Shown here piece by piece: positions 8,366-17,789 of a stretch of 64,000 bases of DNA (the stretch's first letter is position 1; every line of letters starts with the position of its first letter). Origin of the DNA: Bacillota bacterium. Lineage in GTDB: Bacteria; Bacillota; Clostridia; Oscillospirales; Acutalibacteraceae. The stretch spans positions 454,240-518,239 of the forward strand of contig JAEZYP010000044.1 of assembly GCA_023418995.1 (NCBI GenBank), in the 5' to 3' direction. A program made the position numbers and the translations under genes. The notes under the pieces were generated by a model that saw nothing but the letters and a program-made list of their open reading frames with translations, did no database searches and was not told where the DNA came from.

Positions 8366-9688
8366 TCAATACTTTTCTACGCCGTCTTTTGTCACTCTCG
8401 CGTGAATAATCGGAATCTTCGGCGGCTCTTTTTCGCTGATGGTAACTGCGCTTTCAAATAGCGTTTCGGCGCTTCTGCACTTTATCTGCGAGTCGGAATA
8501 AAAAGTTGCGATGGTATCGCCGGTCTTTACAAAGTCACCGATTTTTTTATGAAGGATGATTCCGGCGCTGTAATCAATGGAGTCTTCTTTTTTCTCTCTT
8601 CCTGCACCCAGTTCTACGGAAGCTATCCCGCATTGTTCCGTATTCATGGAATGCAAATATCCGTCATGCTGCGCATATACCTGATATTCCACCTTCGCCT
8701 TTGCAAACTTCGCGTTATCATCCAGAACGGAAGCGTCTCCGCCCTGTGCAGAAACCATTTCTTTCAATTTATCAAACGCTTCCCCGTTTTTGATTTGATT
8801 CCGTGCCATGATTCTGCAATCCTTTATGCTTCCCTTATCGGCTAAATACAGCATGTTGGCGGCAAGCTCAATACAGATTTCTGTTAAATCTCCGGGTCCG
8901 TTCCCTTGCAGGGTACGGCAGACCTCTATGATTTCCAGTGAATTTCCGATTGCGTTTCCCAGCGGACGGTCCATATCGGTAATGAGGGCAATCGTTTTGC
9001 GCCCTACGTGTTCGCCGATTGAAACCATCGCCTCCGCGAGACGGATGGAATCCTCCTCCGTTTTCATAAACGCCCCGCTGCCGGTTTTTACATCCAGAAG
9101 AATGCAGTCAGATCCGGCGGCGATTTTTTTACTCATGATACTGGAGGCAATGAGAGGAACACTCTCGACCGTTGCGGTTACGTCGCGCAGGGCGTATAGC
9201 TTTTTATCTGCGGGAACCAAATTGCCGGATTGTCCGATTACACTGACCCCGACTTTTCGGACGATATCGAAGAACTGTTCGCGGTCGATCGAGGTCTGCA
9301 TTCCTGGAATTGACTCCATTTTATCCACAGTCCCTCCGGTATGCCCAAGCCCGCGCCCGCTCATCTTTGCGACGCGCACGCCGAGGGAGGCAACAATTGG
9401 GGAAATTACCAGAGTGGTTTTATCTCCTACTCCGCCGGTGCTGTGTTTATCTACCTTGATTCCGTCGATGGAAGAGAGATCAACCATTTCGCCGGAATGC
9501 GCCATGCATAAGGTCAGTTCCGCGGTTTCGCGCTCCGTCATGCCCTTGAAATAGATTGCCATCAACAGCGAGGATACCTGATAATCCGGGATTTCATCCT
9601 TTACGTAGCCGCTGATAAAATAGGCAATTTCCTCTTTGGTTAGCTCCACGCCGTCACGCTTTTTTGCAATAATATCGTACATCCTCAT
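8366..9688 (-). CDS. pdp: Pyrimidine-nucleoside phosphorylase
   Basis: The enzyme splits uridine, thymidine and deoxyuridine with phosphate to base and (deoxy)ribose 1-phosphate. The 440-residue length is typical. The family signature SGRGLGHTGGTVDKMES (about residues 113-129) is intact, as are KHSTGGVGDKTT for phosphate binding and the C-terminal domain. It is the last gene of the nucleoside operon, 15 bases behind cdd, and is followed by a terminator. The start (MRMYDII) has only a weak ribosome-binding site, and the second methionine two codons on is possible. Confidence 0.93.
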   Translation of the reverse strand: MRMYDIIAKKRDGVELTKEEIAYFISGYVKDEIPDYQVSSLLMAIYFKGMTERETAELTLCMAHSGEMVDLSSIDGIKVDKHSTGGVGDKTTLVISPIVASLGVRVAKMSGRGLGHTGGTVDKMESIPGMQTSIDREQFFDIVRKVGVSVIGQSGNLVPADKKLYALRDVTATVESVPLIASSIMSKKIAAGSDCILLDVKTGSGAFMKTEEDSIRLAEAMVSIGEHVGRKTIALITDMDRPLGNAIGNSLEIIEVCRTLQGNGPGDLTEICIELAANMLYLADKGSIKDCRIMARNQIKNGEAFDKLKEMVSAQGGDASVLDDNAKFAKAKVEYQVYAQHDGYLHSMNTEQCGIASVELGAGREKKEDSIDYSAGIILHKKIGDFVKTGDTIATFYSDSQIKCRSAETLFESAVTISEKEPPKIPIIHARVTKDGVEKY

Positions 9689-9703
9689 CTTACTTCACCC
9701 AAC

Positions 9704-10117
9704 TTACAGATTTGCGCTGCTGAACCCAAGCGGCAACAGCTCGCACAGCTTATAGATTTTCCAATGCTCCGGATCATCCGCTAAAACAATTTCAAATTCC
9801 TCCGGGTTGCAAAATTCCATCATGACCTGCCGGCAGACTCCGCAGGGCGGGCAGTATTCATGGATTGCTTCCTCTTCTCTGCCTCCTACAATCGCGATTG
9901 CGGCAAAATCCCGTTCCCCCTCGCTGACTGCCTTAAAAAAAGCCGTACGCTCCGCGCAGTTTGTCGGTGTATAGGTTGCGTTTTCAATATTGCAGCCTTG
10001 ATAGACTTTACCCTCTTTCGTAAGCAAGGCGGCGCCGACATGAAATCTGGAGTATGGGGTGTAAGCCATATCACGCGCCGAAATCGCGGCATTCACCAAT
10101 TTACCGTAGTCAATCAT
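9704..10117 (-). CDS. cdd: Cytidine deaminase
   Basis: This 137-residue homotetrameric zinc enzyme converts cytidine and deoxycytidine to uridine and deoxyuridine, feeding the phosphorylase next door. The zinc-binding and catalytic motif CAERTA (about residues 53-58) and the pair PPCGVCRQ (about residues 89-96) are intact, as is the substrate-binding NIENATY. AAGGAGAAGG precedes the ATG. It lies between deoC and pdp in the operon. Confidence 0.95.
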   Translation of the reverse strand: MIDYGKLVNAAISARDMAYTPYSRFHVGAALLTKEGKVYQGCNIENATYTPTNCAERTAFFKAVSEGERDFAAIAIVGGREEEAIHEYCPPCGVCRQVMMEFCNPEEFEIVLADDPEHWKIYKLCELLPLGFSSANL

Positions 10118-10199
10118 CCTTCTCCTTCTTTCTTAAGGCAGAATTGAGGAACGACTGTTGCCGCTCCTCAACCGAATAAATTATATTTATTTCTAAGGC

Positions 10200-10865
10200 T
10201 TAATATCCGTGTGCCTGTTCGTTTTTTATAATCTTGATAATTCTGCTGGTACCTAAGCGGGAGGCACCAAGAGAGATAAACCTTTTCGCGTCGTCAAGCG
10301 TTTGGATTCCTCCTGCCGCCTTAATTTTGACGTTCGGCCCGATATGCTTCGCAAAAAGCGCCACGTCTTCAAAGGTAGCTCCTGCTGTGGAGAATCCGGT
10401 CGAGGTTTTGATATAGTCAGCACCGGACTGAGTTACAGTCTCGCACATTTTAATCTTTTCTTCTTCGGTAAGGAGGCACGTTTCCACAATTACCTTTAGA
10501 ATGTGGTTTCCGCATTCCGCTTTGATCTGTCTGATTTCATCCAACTGCAGGTCATAGCGCCCGTCCTTGATATAACCGATATTGATGACCATATCAATTT
10601 CATCCGCGCCGTTTTCAATCGCATCTTTTGTTTCAAAAACTTTGGCGGCAGTTGTAGAGTATCCGTTGGGGAATCCGATTACCGTACAGACAGCCATCTG
10701 ATCCTTCACATAGTCCTTCACCCATTTCACATAAGCGGCAGGAATGCAGACCGATGCGGTATGATACGTTACGGCATCGTTGCAAATCTGCTTTATTTCA
10801 TCCCAGGTTGCGGTCTGGGTCAGTAGGGTATGATCTACCTTACTCAGAATTTCCTGGTTATCCAA
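10200..10865 (-). CDS. deoC: Deoxyribose-phosphate aldolase
   Basis: The class I aldolase cleaves 2-deoxyribose 5-phosphate to glyceraldehyde 3-phosphate and acetaldehyde, the last step of deoxynucleoside breakdown. The Schiff-base lysine lies in ADYIKTSTGFS and the helper lysine in NVKIKAAGGI. A TTG start at 10865 is chosen because AGGTGA then has 7 bases of spacing; the upstream TTG at 10871 would be almost on top of it. About 120 bases separate it from nupQ; no terminator is seen there, so it probably stays in the operon. Confidence 0.95.
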   Translation of the reverse strand: MDNQEILSKVDHTLLTQTATWDEIKQICNDAVTYHTASVCIPAAYVKWVKDYVKDQMAVCTVIGFPNGYSTTAAKVFETKDAIENGADEIDMVINIGYIKDGRYDLQLDEIRQIKAECGNHILKVIVETCLLTEEEKIKMCETVTQSGADYIKTSTGFSTAGATFEDVALFAKHIGPNVKIKAAGGIQTLDDAKRFISLGASRLGTSRIIKIIKNEQAHGY

Positions 10866-10988
10866 AATCAATCACCTTTGCTTTCTTTTGTTTTTATAGC
10901 TGATCCGGGATATGATTCATCATATATTCGATGCTGTCCGCTCTGAGAACATATCCACGGTCGCCTGATGCGGATTCGCATAGACGAA

Positions 10989-11915
10989 TTACCGGCTTCC
11001 TTTTTCATACGGGATACCGTCTGCTTTCGGGGCGACAGAACGACCGACAAACAGGATAAGCACCACAATAGTCAGAATGTAAGGCAGCATCGCAAGAATT
11101 TGGGAGGGAACGACAAAGCTGCCACCACCCAATATCACCGTGAGTGCCTGGGCAAACCCGAACAGCATGCATGCGCCATATGCGCCGAACGGCGTCCATT
11201 TGCCGAATATGACGGCTGCCAGCGCGATAAAGCCCTGCCCGCTGATTGCGGTAGGCGTGAACTGGGAAATGATTGCCAGCGTCATAGAAGCGCCGCCGAA
11301 ACCCGACAGAACTCCAGATACGATGACGCACAGGTACCGGGTCAGGCTGACGTTGATTCCAAGGGTATCTGCGGCGGCGGGATGCTCGCCGACCGCGCGG
11401 ACATGGAGACCCCATTTGGTTTTATAGAGGAAGAACCATAAAGCTGTCGCCGCAATCAGAGCCAGCACTACCGTAATATCCACATTGAGGTTTTTTAGGG
11501 AGCTGCCGGAAAAAGCGTCTGCACCAAACAGCTTTGGCAGCGTTTTCGCCGGTAATGTCATGGTTGCCTTATCAAACAGAAGACGGCAGAAAAACAAGGC
11601 AAAGCCGGGACCGATCAGGTTGATTGCAATTCCGGATATCGTCTGATCCGCCTTAAAGGTAACGGAGGCCACTGCGTGCAGAAGCGCGATTGCGCCTCCT
11701 GCTGCTCCCGCCGCGAGAAAGCCAATCCACGGGTTGCCCGTAAAATAACTGACGGCTGCTCCGGTGAACGCGCCGACGGTCATCATTCCTTCAATTCCAA
11801 TATTGACTACCCCGGATCGTTCGGATATCACACCGCCGAGAGCGCCGAAAACCAGAGGGGTCGCGTACATAAGCGTGATGCCGATCAATAGGAATAAATC
11901 AAATTTATTTTGCAT
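10989..11915 (-). CDS. nupQ: Nucleoside ABC transporter permease (NupQ-like)
   Basis: The 308-residue membrane protein is one of two permeases of a BmpA/NupNOPQ-type nucleoside importer (branched-chain amino acid permease superfamily). Hydrophobic segments span the protein and the family segment ERSGVVNIGIEGMM is near residue 30. The ATG at 11915 has GAGGGG seven bases upstream and overlaps the nupP end by 11 bases; a longer frame upstream lies inside nupP and is not used. A basic tail rich in charged residues ends the protein. Confidence 0.88.
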   Translation of the reverse strand: MQNKFDLFLLIGITLMYATPLVFGALGGVISERSGVVNIGIEGMMTVGAFTGAAVSYFTGNPWIGFLAAGAAGGAIALLHAVASVTFKADQTISGIAINLIGPGFALFFCRLLFDKATMTLPAKTLPKLFGADAFSGSSLKNLNVDITVVLALIAATALWFFLYKTKWGLHVRAVGEHPAAADTLGINVSLTRYLCVIVSGVLSGFGGASMTLAIISQFTPTAISGQGFIALAAVIFGKWTPFGAYGACMLFGFAQALTVILGGGSFVVPSQILAMLPYILTIVVLILFVGRSVAPKADGIPYEKGSR

Positions 11916-13032
11916 GGCTTGTACCCCTCTTTTCCAGCCTGTCCGCAATCAAAGGGACAATTTTAGTGAGCGCCACAAAGAACACAATCGTACCGATCAT
12001 GATATTAATGATTTCGGTCGGCGCACCGACATCCTGCTGAACACTCTGTCCGCCGTACAGCAGACCACCAAACAAGAGACCCGCAAAAATGCATCCGATT
12101 GGAGAGGAACCGGCAATCAGTGCCACGGACAGTCCGTTAAACCCGTTATTTTCAAACGCCGCCATTGTGGAAATCTTGTGCGGCGAGGTTCCTGTAATTG
12201 CGAGCGCACCCGCGAGACCAGCCATCGCACCAGCGATAATCATCGCCTGCGTCACATTCCTGTTGACGTTAATTCCGGCAAATTCCGCCGCATCACGATT
12301 AAAACCTACGGAACGAAGCTCATAGCCCTTCGTGGTACGGTTCAGCAAAACAGAGATTCCCACCGCTGCCAGAACCGCAATCAAAATTCCGAAGTTGACA
12401 TCCGTTTTCATCATGACCTCGTACAGCCACTTATGCGGTCTCAGGGCTTCCATGCCCGCTTCGGACATTTTCCAGTCCGGCAGAAGCATCGTAAAGCTCG
12501 AGGGATTTACTGGCAAAGAGCTGGTGGAATTCGGCTGATGGTAAGCTTCTATATTGACAATATAATTGGAGAGATAAAGCGCAATCCAGTTCAGCATGAT
12601 GCTGGTAAGTACTTCATGAATCCCGAATTTCGCTTTTAAGTAGCCGACAATTCCGCCGTATACGGCACCAGCGATAACGCCCGCCAAAACAACCAGCGGT
12701 ATCTGGATTGGCGCGGCAAGATCCAACTTTACACCAACACATACAGCAGCAACGGTGCCCACTATGTACTGCCCTTCGGCGCCGATATTGAACAGACCCG
12801 TTTTAAACGCAAAGGCAACGCTTAATCCCGTTAAGATAATCGGGGTCGCTTTGATGATAACATTGGAAATATACTTTGGCTTCGCGAAGATACCCTGAAA
12901 CAACGCGGCAAAGGAATCAACCGCGCTGTATCCGGTAATGGACAGCACAATCGCCGAGACAACAAAGCCGAACAGGATTGCAATCAATGTTGAGGTAATT
13001 GGTTTTTTAAGAATCTTTACGAACAACTTCAT
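11905..13032 (-). CDS. nupP: Nucleoside ABC transporter permease (NupP-like)
   Basis: The 375-residue membrane protein is the second permease of the nucleoside importer, with the family motif FKTGLFNIGAEGQY (about residues 76-89) and about eight to ten hydrophobic segments. It starts inside the end of nupO (26-base overlap) and overlaps nupQ by 11 bases, a sign of tight translational coupling. The upstream ribosome-binding site is GGAGG-like within the nupO coding region. Confidence 0.88.
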   Translation of the reverse strand: MKLFVKILKKPITSTLIAILFGFVVSAIVLSITGYSAVDSFAALFQGIFAKPKYISNVIIKATPIILTGLSVAFAFKTGLFNIGAEGQYIVGTVAAVCVGVKLDLAAPIQIPLVVLAGVIAGAVYGGIVGYLKAKFGIHEVLTSIMLNWIALYLSNYIVNIEAYHQPNSTSSLPVNPSSFTMLLPDWKMSEAGMEALRPHKWLYEVMMKTDVNFGILIAVLAAVGISVLLNRTTKGYELRSVGFNRDAAEFAGINVNRNVTQAMIIAGAMAGLAGALAITGTSPHKISTMAAFENNGFNGLSVALIAGSSPIGCIFAGLLFGGLLYGGQSVQQDVGAPTEIINIMIGTIVFFVALTKIVPLIADRLEKRGTSHAK

Positions 13033-14557
13033 CTTTTTTACCTCCCGCCATTAATAATCCCACTGTTTTTTCGTCCGCTTCGCCCTGCTTGAAGCTGTCT
13101 ACAATGGTACCCGCATAAATTACGTCAATGGTGTCTGCCACATTCATAACCTCATCCAGCTCCAACGAGATCAGAAGAACTGCCTTACCTGCGTCGCGCT
13201 CGCGAACCAGCATTTTATGCACATATTCGATTGCGCCAACGTCGAGACCGCGCGTGGGCTGAACCGCCACAAGCAAGTCGGGCTGGTTGGAGATTTCTCG
13301 TGCAATGATGACCTTTTGCTGGTTTCCTCCGGAAAGACCGCGAACCGGCTGATTTTCACAGTTATCAGGACGGATATCATAGTCCTGAATCAAGCCTTTC
13401 GTATAGGACAATATCTCGCTGAAATTCAGCATTCCGTTTTTTGCAAACGGTTTGGTACGGTATTTTTCAATAACCACATTTTCCGCCACCGTAAACGGGA
13501 GCACAAGCCCGCGTTTTTGGCGGTCCTCATGGATTGTGCTGATCTTATGGTCGATTACATTGCGCGGCGAAGTATTCTGAATCTCCGTACCGTTAATCTT
13601 GATGGTTCCGCTTTCCACTTTTGTCAGGCAGGTAATCGCTTCCACCAGTTCCTTCTGTCCGTTGCCGTCAATACCGGCAATTCCCACAATTTCGCCTCTG
13701 CGAACCTTCAAGGAAAGATTTTTTACTGCGTCGAGCTTACGCTCATCCTTCACCGTAAGGTTATCAATTTCAAATACAACGTCGCCGGGGGAGGCGGGGG
13801 TTTTATCAACGATTAGCTTGACGGCGCGGCCGACCATTTTGGTCGCAAGCTCTTCCTCGTTTACTTCGGCAACCGAAGCCGTATCGATGTACTGACCCCT
13901 GCGGATGATGGTGCAAACGCCGGAAGAGGCCTTAATTTCTTTCAGCTTATGTGTGATTATGATAATCGTTTTTCCATCCGCAATCAAATTGTGCATGATT
14001 TGAATTAAATCCTCAATCTCCTGCGGAGTTAACACCGCAGTCGGCTCATCCAGAATTAGAAGGTCTACACCTCGGTACAATGCCTTTAATATTTCTACAC
14101 GCTGCTGCATACCGACGGAAATATCTTCGATTTTTGCATCCGGATCAACTTCAAGACCATATTTTTCAACAATTTGAAGAATCTCCTCACGTGCTTTTTT
14201 CATATTTATTACGCCAAATTGGTTCGTAATCTCGTTGCCGAGAATTATGTTCTGAGTTACCGTAAAATTGTCGACCAGCATAAAATGCTGGTGAACCATA
14301 CCGATACCGTGTGCGATAGCAACATTCGGATTTTTAATATTCACCTTTTCCCCATTTAAAAAGATTTCTCCTTCTTCGGCCTGGTACAAGCCGTAAAGGA
14401 TATTCATCAATGTACTTTTTCCCGCTCCGTTTTCGCCCAAAATAGCGTGGATGGAGCCTTTCTTCACATCGAGGTTTACTTGATCTAGAGCACGGAAATT
14501 ACCAAATAACTTTGTTATACCATGCATCTGCACCGCGTATTCCCTGCTTATTTCCAT
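13007..14557 (-). CDS. nupO: Nucleoside ABC transporter ATPase (tandem domain, NupO-like)
   Basis: The 516-residue protein carries two nucleotide-binding domains in tandem, as in sugar and nucleoside importers. Domain 1 has Walker A GENGAGKST and Walker B LLILDEPTAVL; domain 2 has GIDGNGQKE in place of a standard Walker A, the usual degenerate form, then LSGGNQQK. The start at 14557 is set by AAGGGGG eight bases upstream; an upstream extension of 18 residues lacks such a site. It is separated from the binding-protein gene by 146 bases holding a hairpin. Confidence 0.9.
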   Translation of the reverse strand: MEISREYAVQMHGITKLFGNFRALDQVNLDVKKGSIHAILGENGAGKSTLMNILYGLYQAEEGEIFLNGEKVNIKNPNVAIAHGIGMVHQHFMLVDNFTVTQNIILGNEITNQFGVINMKKAREEILQIVEKYGLEVDPDAKIEDISVGMQQRVEILKALYRGVDLLILDEPTAVLTPQEIEDLIQIMHNLIADGKTIIIITHKLKEIKASSGVCTIIRRGQYIDTASVAEVNEEELATKMVGRAVKLIVDKTPASPGDVVFEIDNLTVKDERKLDAVKNLSLKVRRGEIVGIAGIDGNGQKELVEAITCLTKVESGTIKINGTEIQNTSPRNVIDHKISTIHEDRQKRGLVLPFTVAENVVIEKYRTKPFAKNGMLNFSEILSYTKGLIQDYDIRPDNCENQPVRGLSGGNQQKVIIAREISNQPDLLVAVQPTRGLDVGAIEYVHKMLVRERDAGKAVLLISLELDEVMNVADTIDVIYAGTIVDSFKQGEADEKTVGLLMAGGKKDEVVRKDS

Positions 14558-14599
14558 TAACAACAACCCCCTTGCCGCCCTTTTTTCCTGATTAGCAAC

Positions 14600-14626
14600 G
14601 GGGCGATACAAATACTGCTCGCCCCG
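14600..14626 (-). other. Stem-loop between nupN and nupO
   Basis: CGGGGCGA and TCGCCCCG form a perfect 8-bp stem with an 11-base loop. No T run follows on the minus strand, so this looks like an RNA-stability or partial-attenuation element that keeps the binding protein more abundant than the rest of the transporter. That role is inference. Confidence 0.55.
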
Positions 14627-14703
14627 CTGTAATTCAGAAATTTTATGACTGACAGTTCAAATTAACTGAAAGCTTAAATGAAACCGCTATAAAACCAAAA
14701 CAA

Positions 14704-15783
14704 TTATTTCAAGGTATCCTTGAATTTTGCAAATTCATCTTTATTCGCGGGAGGAGTGATCGCCTTATCTTTAATCTTCTGGATTAAAGCTGTTGCCGCG
14801 TTATAGGTGTCATCGCCCATAAGAGAATGCTCGGTCGGGATTCCGACGGCGTCTTCGGTCAAGCCGTAGGTGTAAGTTTTGCCGCCGATTTCCTTGCCGT
14901 CAGCCGCTTCTTTAGAAACAAGCATAATTGCCTTGTTTACAAGCTTCAGAGCGGAGGTAAGAACATTCTTCGGTGCAAGAGAGGATTGGTCGCGGTCTAC
15001 ACCGATAGCAAATTTGTTGGCTTCCTTTGCCGCTTCGATAACGCCTACACCAACACCGCCGGCCGCATGAAATACGATGTCACAGCCGTTGGAATACATT
15101 TTCTGCGCAATTGCCTTGCCCTTTGCGGAATCGCTGAAGCTTTCCGCATACTGGGAATCTACCGTAATGGTTTTGCCAAGTTCCTTTGCCGCGTAAGCGA
15201 CGCCTGCCTTATAGCCGTACTCAAACTGGTCGATAATCGCACTGGTCATACCGCCTACAAAGCCGACCTTGCCTGTCTTTGTTGTCTTTCCGGCTATGTA
15301 GCCTACCAGGAAAGAAGGCTCCTGAGCACGGAACATAACACCGGTTACATTGGAGGGAGTTTTATCACCGTAAGAGTTATCAATAATTGCATAGCTGATG
15401 TCGGGATTGCCTTTTGCAGCGTTTGTCAGAGCATCCGCCATAGCAAAACCGATACCCCAAATCAATTTGTTGCCGTCGTCGGCAGCTTTATCAAGGTTTG
15501 TGGCATAATCGGATTCCTGCTTGGATTCCGTGTATTTTACAGCCGCTCCGGTATCCTTTCGAAACTGCTGGAGACCTTCCCACGCCGACTGGTTGAACGA
15601 CTGGTCATTCACGCCACCCGTATCGGTTACCATTGCCACCTTAAAGTCTTTTTTTGCTCCAGTTGACGCTGCTGCCGCACTGGAAGCCGCCCCCGTGCTG
15701 GACGCTGGTGCTGTTCCTGAAGAACAGGCGGTAGTGGAAGCTGCCATTACAAGCGCAAGTAAAAGCGCTGCAATTTTCTTCAT
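14704..15783 (-). CDS. nupN: Nucleoside-binding lipoprotein of ABC importer (BmpA/NupN family)
   Basis: The 359-residue protein starts with a lipoprotein signal (MKKIAALLLALVMAAS, lipobox STTAC with Cys20) followed by a Ser/Ala-rich tether, so it is anchored outside the membrane. The rest is a BMP-family periplasmic-binding fold with DTGGVNDQSFNQSAWEG, the family nucleoside-binding segment, and a later GVDRDQS. GGAGG is seven bases before the ATG. It is the first transporter gene of the locus. Confidence 0.93.
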   Translation of the reverse strand: MKKIAALLLALVMAASTTACSSGTAPASSTGAASSAAAASTGAKKDFKVAMVTDTGGVNDQSFNQSAWEGLQQFRKDTGAAVKYTESKQESDYATNLDKAADDGNKLIWGIGFAMADALTNAAKGNPDISYAIIDNSYGDKTPSNVTGVMFRAQEPSFLVGYIAGKTTKTGKVGFVGGMTSAIIDQFEYGYKAGVAYAAKELGKTITVDSQYAESFSDSAKGKAIAQKMYSNGCDIVFHAAGGVGVGVIEAAKEANKFAIGVDRDQSSLAPKNVLTSALKLVNKAIMLVSKEAADGKEIGGKTYTYGLTEDAVGIPTEHSLMGDDTYNAATALIQKIKDKAITPPANKDEFAKFKDTLK

Positions 15784-15816
15784 AATTTTTCCTCCTAAAA
15801 TCTTTTATAATATTCT

Positions 15817-15836
15817 AATACCACATTTGTGATATT
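15817..15836 (-). promoter_or_regulatory. Operator-like dyad upstream of nupN
   Basis: AATACCACA and TGTGATATT form a 9-2-9 inverted repeat with one mismatch, 34 bases before the nupN start. It lies in an AT-rich 91-base gap after deoD that also holds -10-like sequences, so a second promoter with its own control is possible. It does not resemble the operator at 18832. Confidence 0.4.
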
Positions 15837-15874
15837 ATTTCATAAATTTACTTTATTTTATCAAAATATGCAAG

Positions 15875-16585
15875 TCACGCAAGAGAAAGTGCAATTTCCA
15901 TCATTTTTCGGAAGCCGGTCTGACGTTCCTCCGCTGAAAGTGATTCCCCGGTAAACGGGCAGTCGGAAACCGTGAGGATACAGAGCGCATTTTTGCCCGC
16001 CTTTGCCGCGTTCATATAAAGCGCGGCCGCCTCCATTTCCACCGCACAAACACCCATTTTACTCCATAGCTTGAGCGCGTTCTCATTATCGCTGTAAAAC
16101 ACATCAGAGGATAAGACATTTCCTACAATCACGTTTCCTTTCATTTCTTCGGCTTTTTCCACCGCACGTTTCAGCAAGCCATAGCTTGCAATCGGCGCAA
16201 AGGTACCGGGCAAGCCGTACTGAGACGCATAATTAGAATCTGTGCAGGCTCCCATTCCGAGGATAATATCGTGCACATGAACATGATCGGCGATGCCTCC
16301 CGCGGAACCGATTCGGATAATGTTTTCGACTCCATAGAAATGAAACAGCTCATAGGTGTAAATGCCTACCGAGGGCATTCCCATACCGCCGCCCATAACG
16401 GATACGCGCCTGCCATTATAGTTCCCCGTATAGCCAAGCATATTACGAACCGTATTAAAGCAAACCGTATCGGTAAGATAGTTCTCCGCAATAAACTTTG
16501 CGCGCAGTGGGTCACCCGGCATCAAGACGGTTTTTGCGATTTCTCCCTGTTTTGCCCCGTTATGGGGAGTTGGTACGAATTCCAT
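15875..16585 (-). CDS. deoD: Purine-nucleoside phosphorylase, DeoD type
   Basis: The 236-residue hexameric enzyme phosphorolyses purine (deoxy)nucleosides. Seen are MPGDPLRAKFIAE for phosphate binding, the central GMGMPSVGIYTYEL, VEMEAAALY near the sugar site, and the catalytic aspartate in TVSDCPFTGE. Of two neighbouring ATGs, the one at 16585 has correct spacing (8 bases) from AAGGAG and is chosen; the other is at 16591. The gene follows deoB by 5 bases. Confidence 0.95.
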   Translation of the reverse strand: MEFVPTPHNGAKQGEIAKTVLMPGDPLRAKFIAENYLTDTVCFNTVRNMLGYTGNYNGRRVSVMGGGMGMPSVGIYTYELFHFYGVENIIRIGSAGGIADHVHVHDIILGMGACTDSNYASQYGLPGTFAPIASYGLLKRAVEKAEEMKGNVIVGNVLSSDVFYSDNENALKLWSKMGVCAVEMEAAALYMNAAKAGKNALCILTVSDCPFTGESLSAEERQTGFRKMMEIALSLA

Positions 16586-16590
16586 GTGCA

Positions 16591-17763
16591 TTACTCCTTG
16601 ATTATCTTTTTTAGCTGAGAGGTACCTGTCGTTTCAGGCTCGATTCCAAAATAGTCAAGAATCGTTGCCGCGATATCGGCAAATGTGGGCAGTGTGCCAA
16701 GATTAGTCCCTCCCCGCACGTTACGCCCGTAAATAACCCAGGGTGTATATTCGCGCGAATGGTCGGTGGAAGGGGTCAACGGGTCACAGCCGTGGTCGGC
16801 GGTAATCATCAGCAGATCGTTTTCCCGCAAGCCTTTTACGATTTCCGGCAGCCTCCGGTCAAAATACGTAAGTGCCTTCGCATATCCTTCTACATCGTTG
16901 CGATGACCGTACAGCATATCGTAATCGACTAAATTGATAAAGCAAAGACCCTCAAACTCCTTGCCGGTATATTCAATGGTTCGCTCAATTCCCTCCTGAT
17001 TTCCCTTTGTGCGGACAAATTCGCTGATTCCCTTACCCGCAAAAATATCATTAATTTTGCCAATGGCCAAAACTTGAAATTTCTTTTCGACGAGCTGGTC
17101 AAGCATTGTAGTTTTTGGCGGCAAAAGCGAAAAGTCATGGCGGTTCGTCGTTCGGGTAAAATCCGGGTAGCTTCCGGTAAACGGTCTGGCAATCACCCTG
17201 CCGACACCATGCTCGCCCGTCAGCATATCGCGCGCAATTTGGCAGATTCGGTACAACTTCTCGATGGGGACAACTCCCTCGTGTGCCGCAATCTGGAACA
17301 CACTGTCCGCCGACGTATAAACAATCAGCGCGCCGGTTTCCACATGCTCTTTTCCAAAATCACGAATGACATCCGTGCCGGAATAAGGCTTGTTGCAAAG
17401 TACCTTTCGACCTGTTTTCTCCTCGAATTCCCGGATTACCTCCGGAGGAAAACCGTCCGGATAGGTCGGGAGCGGGTTCGGGGAATTGATTCCCGCGATT
17501 TCCCAGTGACCTATGGTCGTATCCTTCCCTTTGGATAATTCCCGCATACGCGCAAATACGGCACTGGGATTTTCCGCCTTTGGTCGACAGGTTACGCCGT
17601 CAATATTAAACAGACCCATTTTTTGCAAATTGGGCATATCAAAATATCGGCTTGTTGCGGCAGCGGCCAGCGTATTACTGCCTTCATCGCCGTACTGCGC
17701 TGCATCCGGAGCCTCGCCGATTCCGACGCTGTCAAGAACAATTAAAAAAACTCGTTTACTCAT
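16591..17763 (-). CDS. deoB: Phosphopentomutase
   Basis: The 390-residue manganese enzyme interconverts (deoxy)ribose 1-phosphate and 5-phosphate, linking the phosphorylases to deoC. It opens with RVFLIVLDSVGIGEAPDA (metal aspartate), has the phosphorylated threonine in GKDTTIGHWE, and ends with TADHGCDP and STDHSREYTP, all metal ligands of the alkaline phosphatase superfamily. GAGGG precedes the ATG. It lies 26 bases behind the regulator gene. Confidence 0.95.
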   Translation of the reverse strand: MSKRVFLIVLDSVGIGEAPDAAQYGDEGSNTLAAAATSRYFDMPNLQKMGLFNIDGVTCRPKAENPSAVFARMRELSKGKDTTIGHWEIAGINSPNPLPTYPDGFPPEVIREFEEKTGRKVLCNKPYSGTDVIRDFGKEHVETGALIVYTSADSVFQIAAHEGVVPIEKLYRICQIARDMLTGEHGVGRVIARPFTGSYPDFTRTTNRHDFSLLPPKTTMLDQLVEKKFQVLAIGKINDIFAGKGISEFVRTKGNQEGIERTIEYTGKEFEGLCFINLVDYDMLYGHRNDVEGYAKALTYFDRRLPEIVKGLRENDLLMITADHGCDPLTPSTDHSREYTPWVIYGRNVRGGTNLGTLPTFADIAATILDYFGIEPETTGTSQLKKIIKE

Positions 17764-17789
17764 AGCATTTCCCTCGTAATCTATATGAA

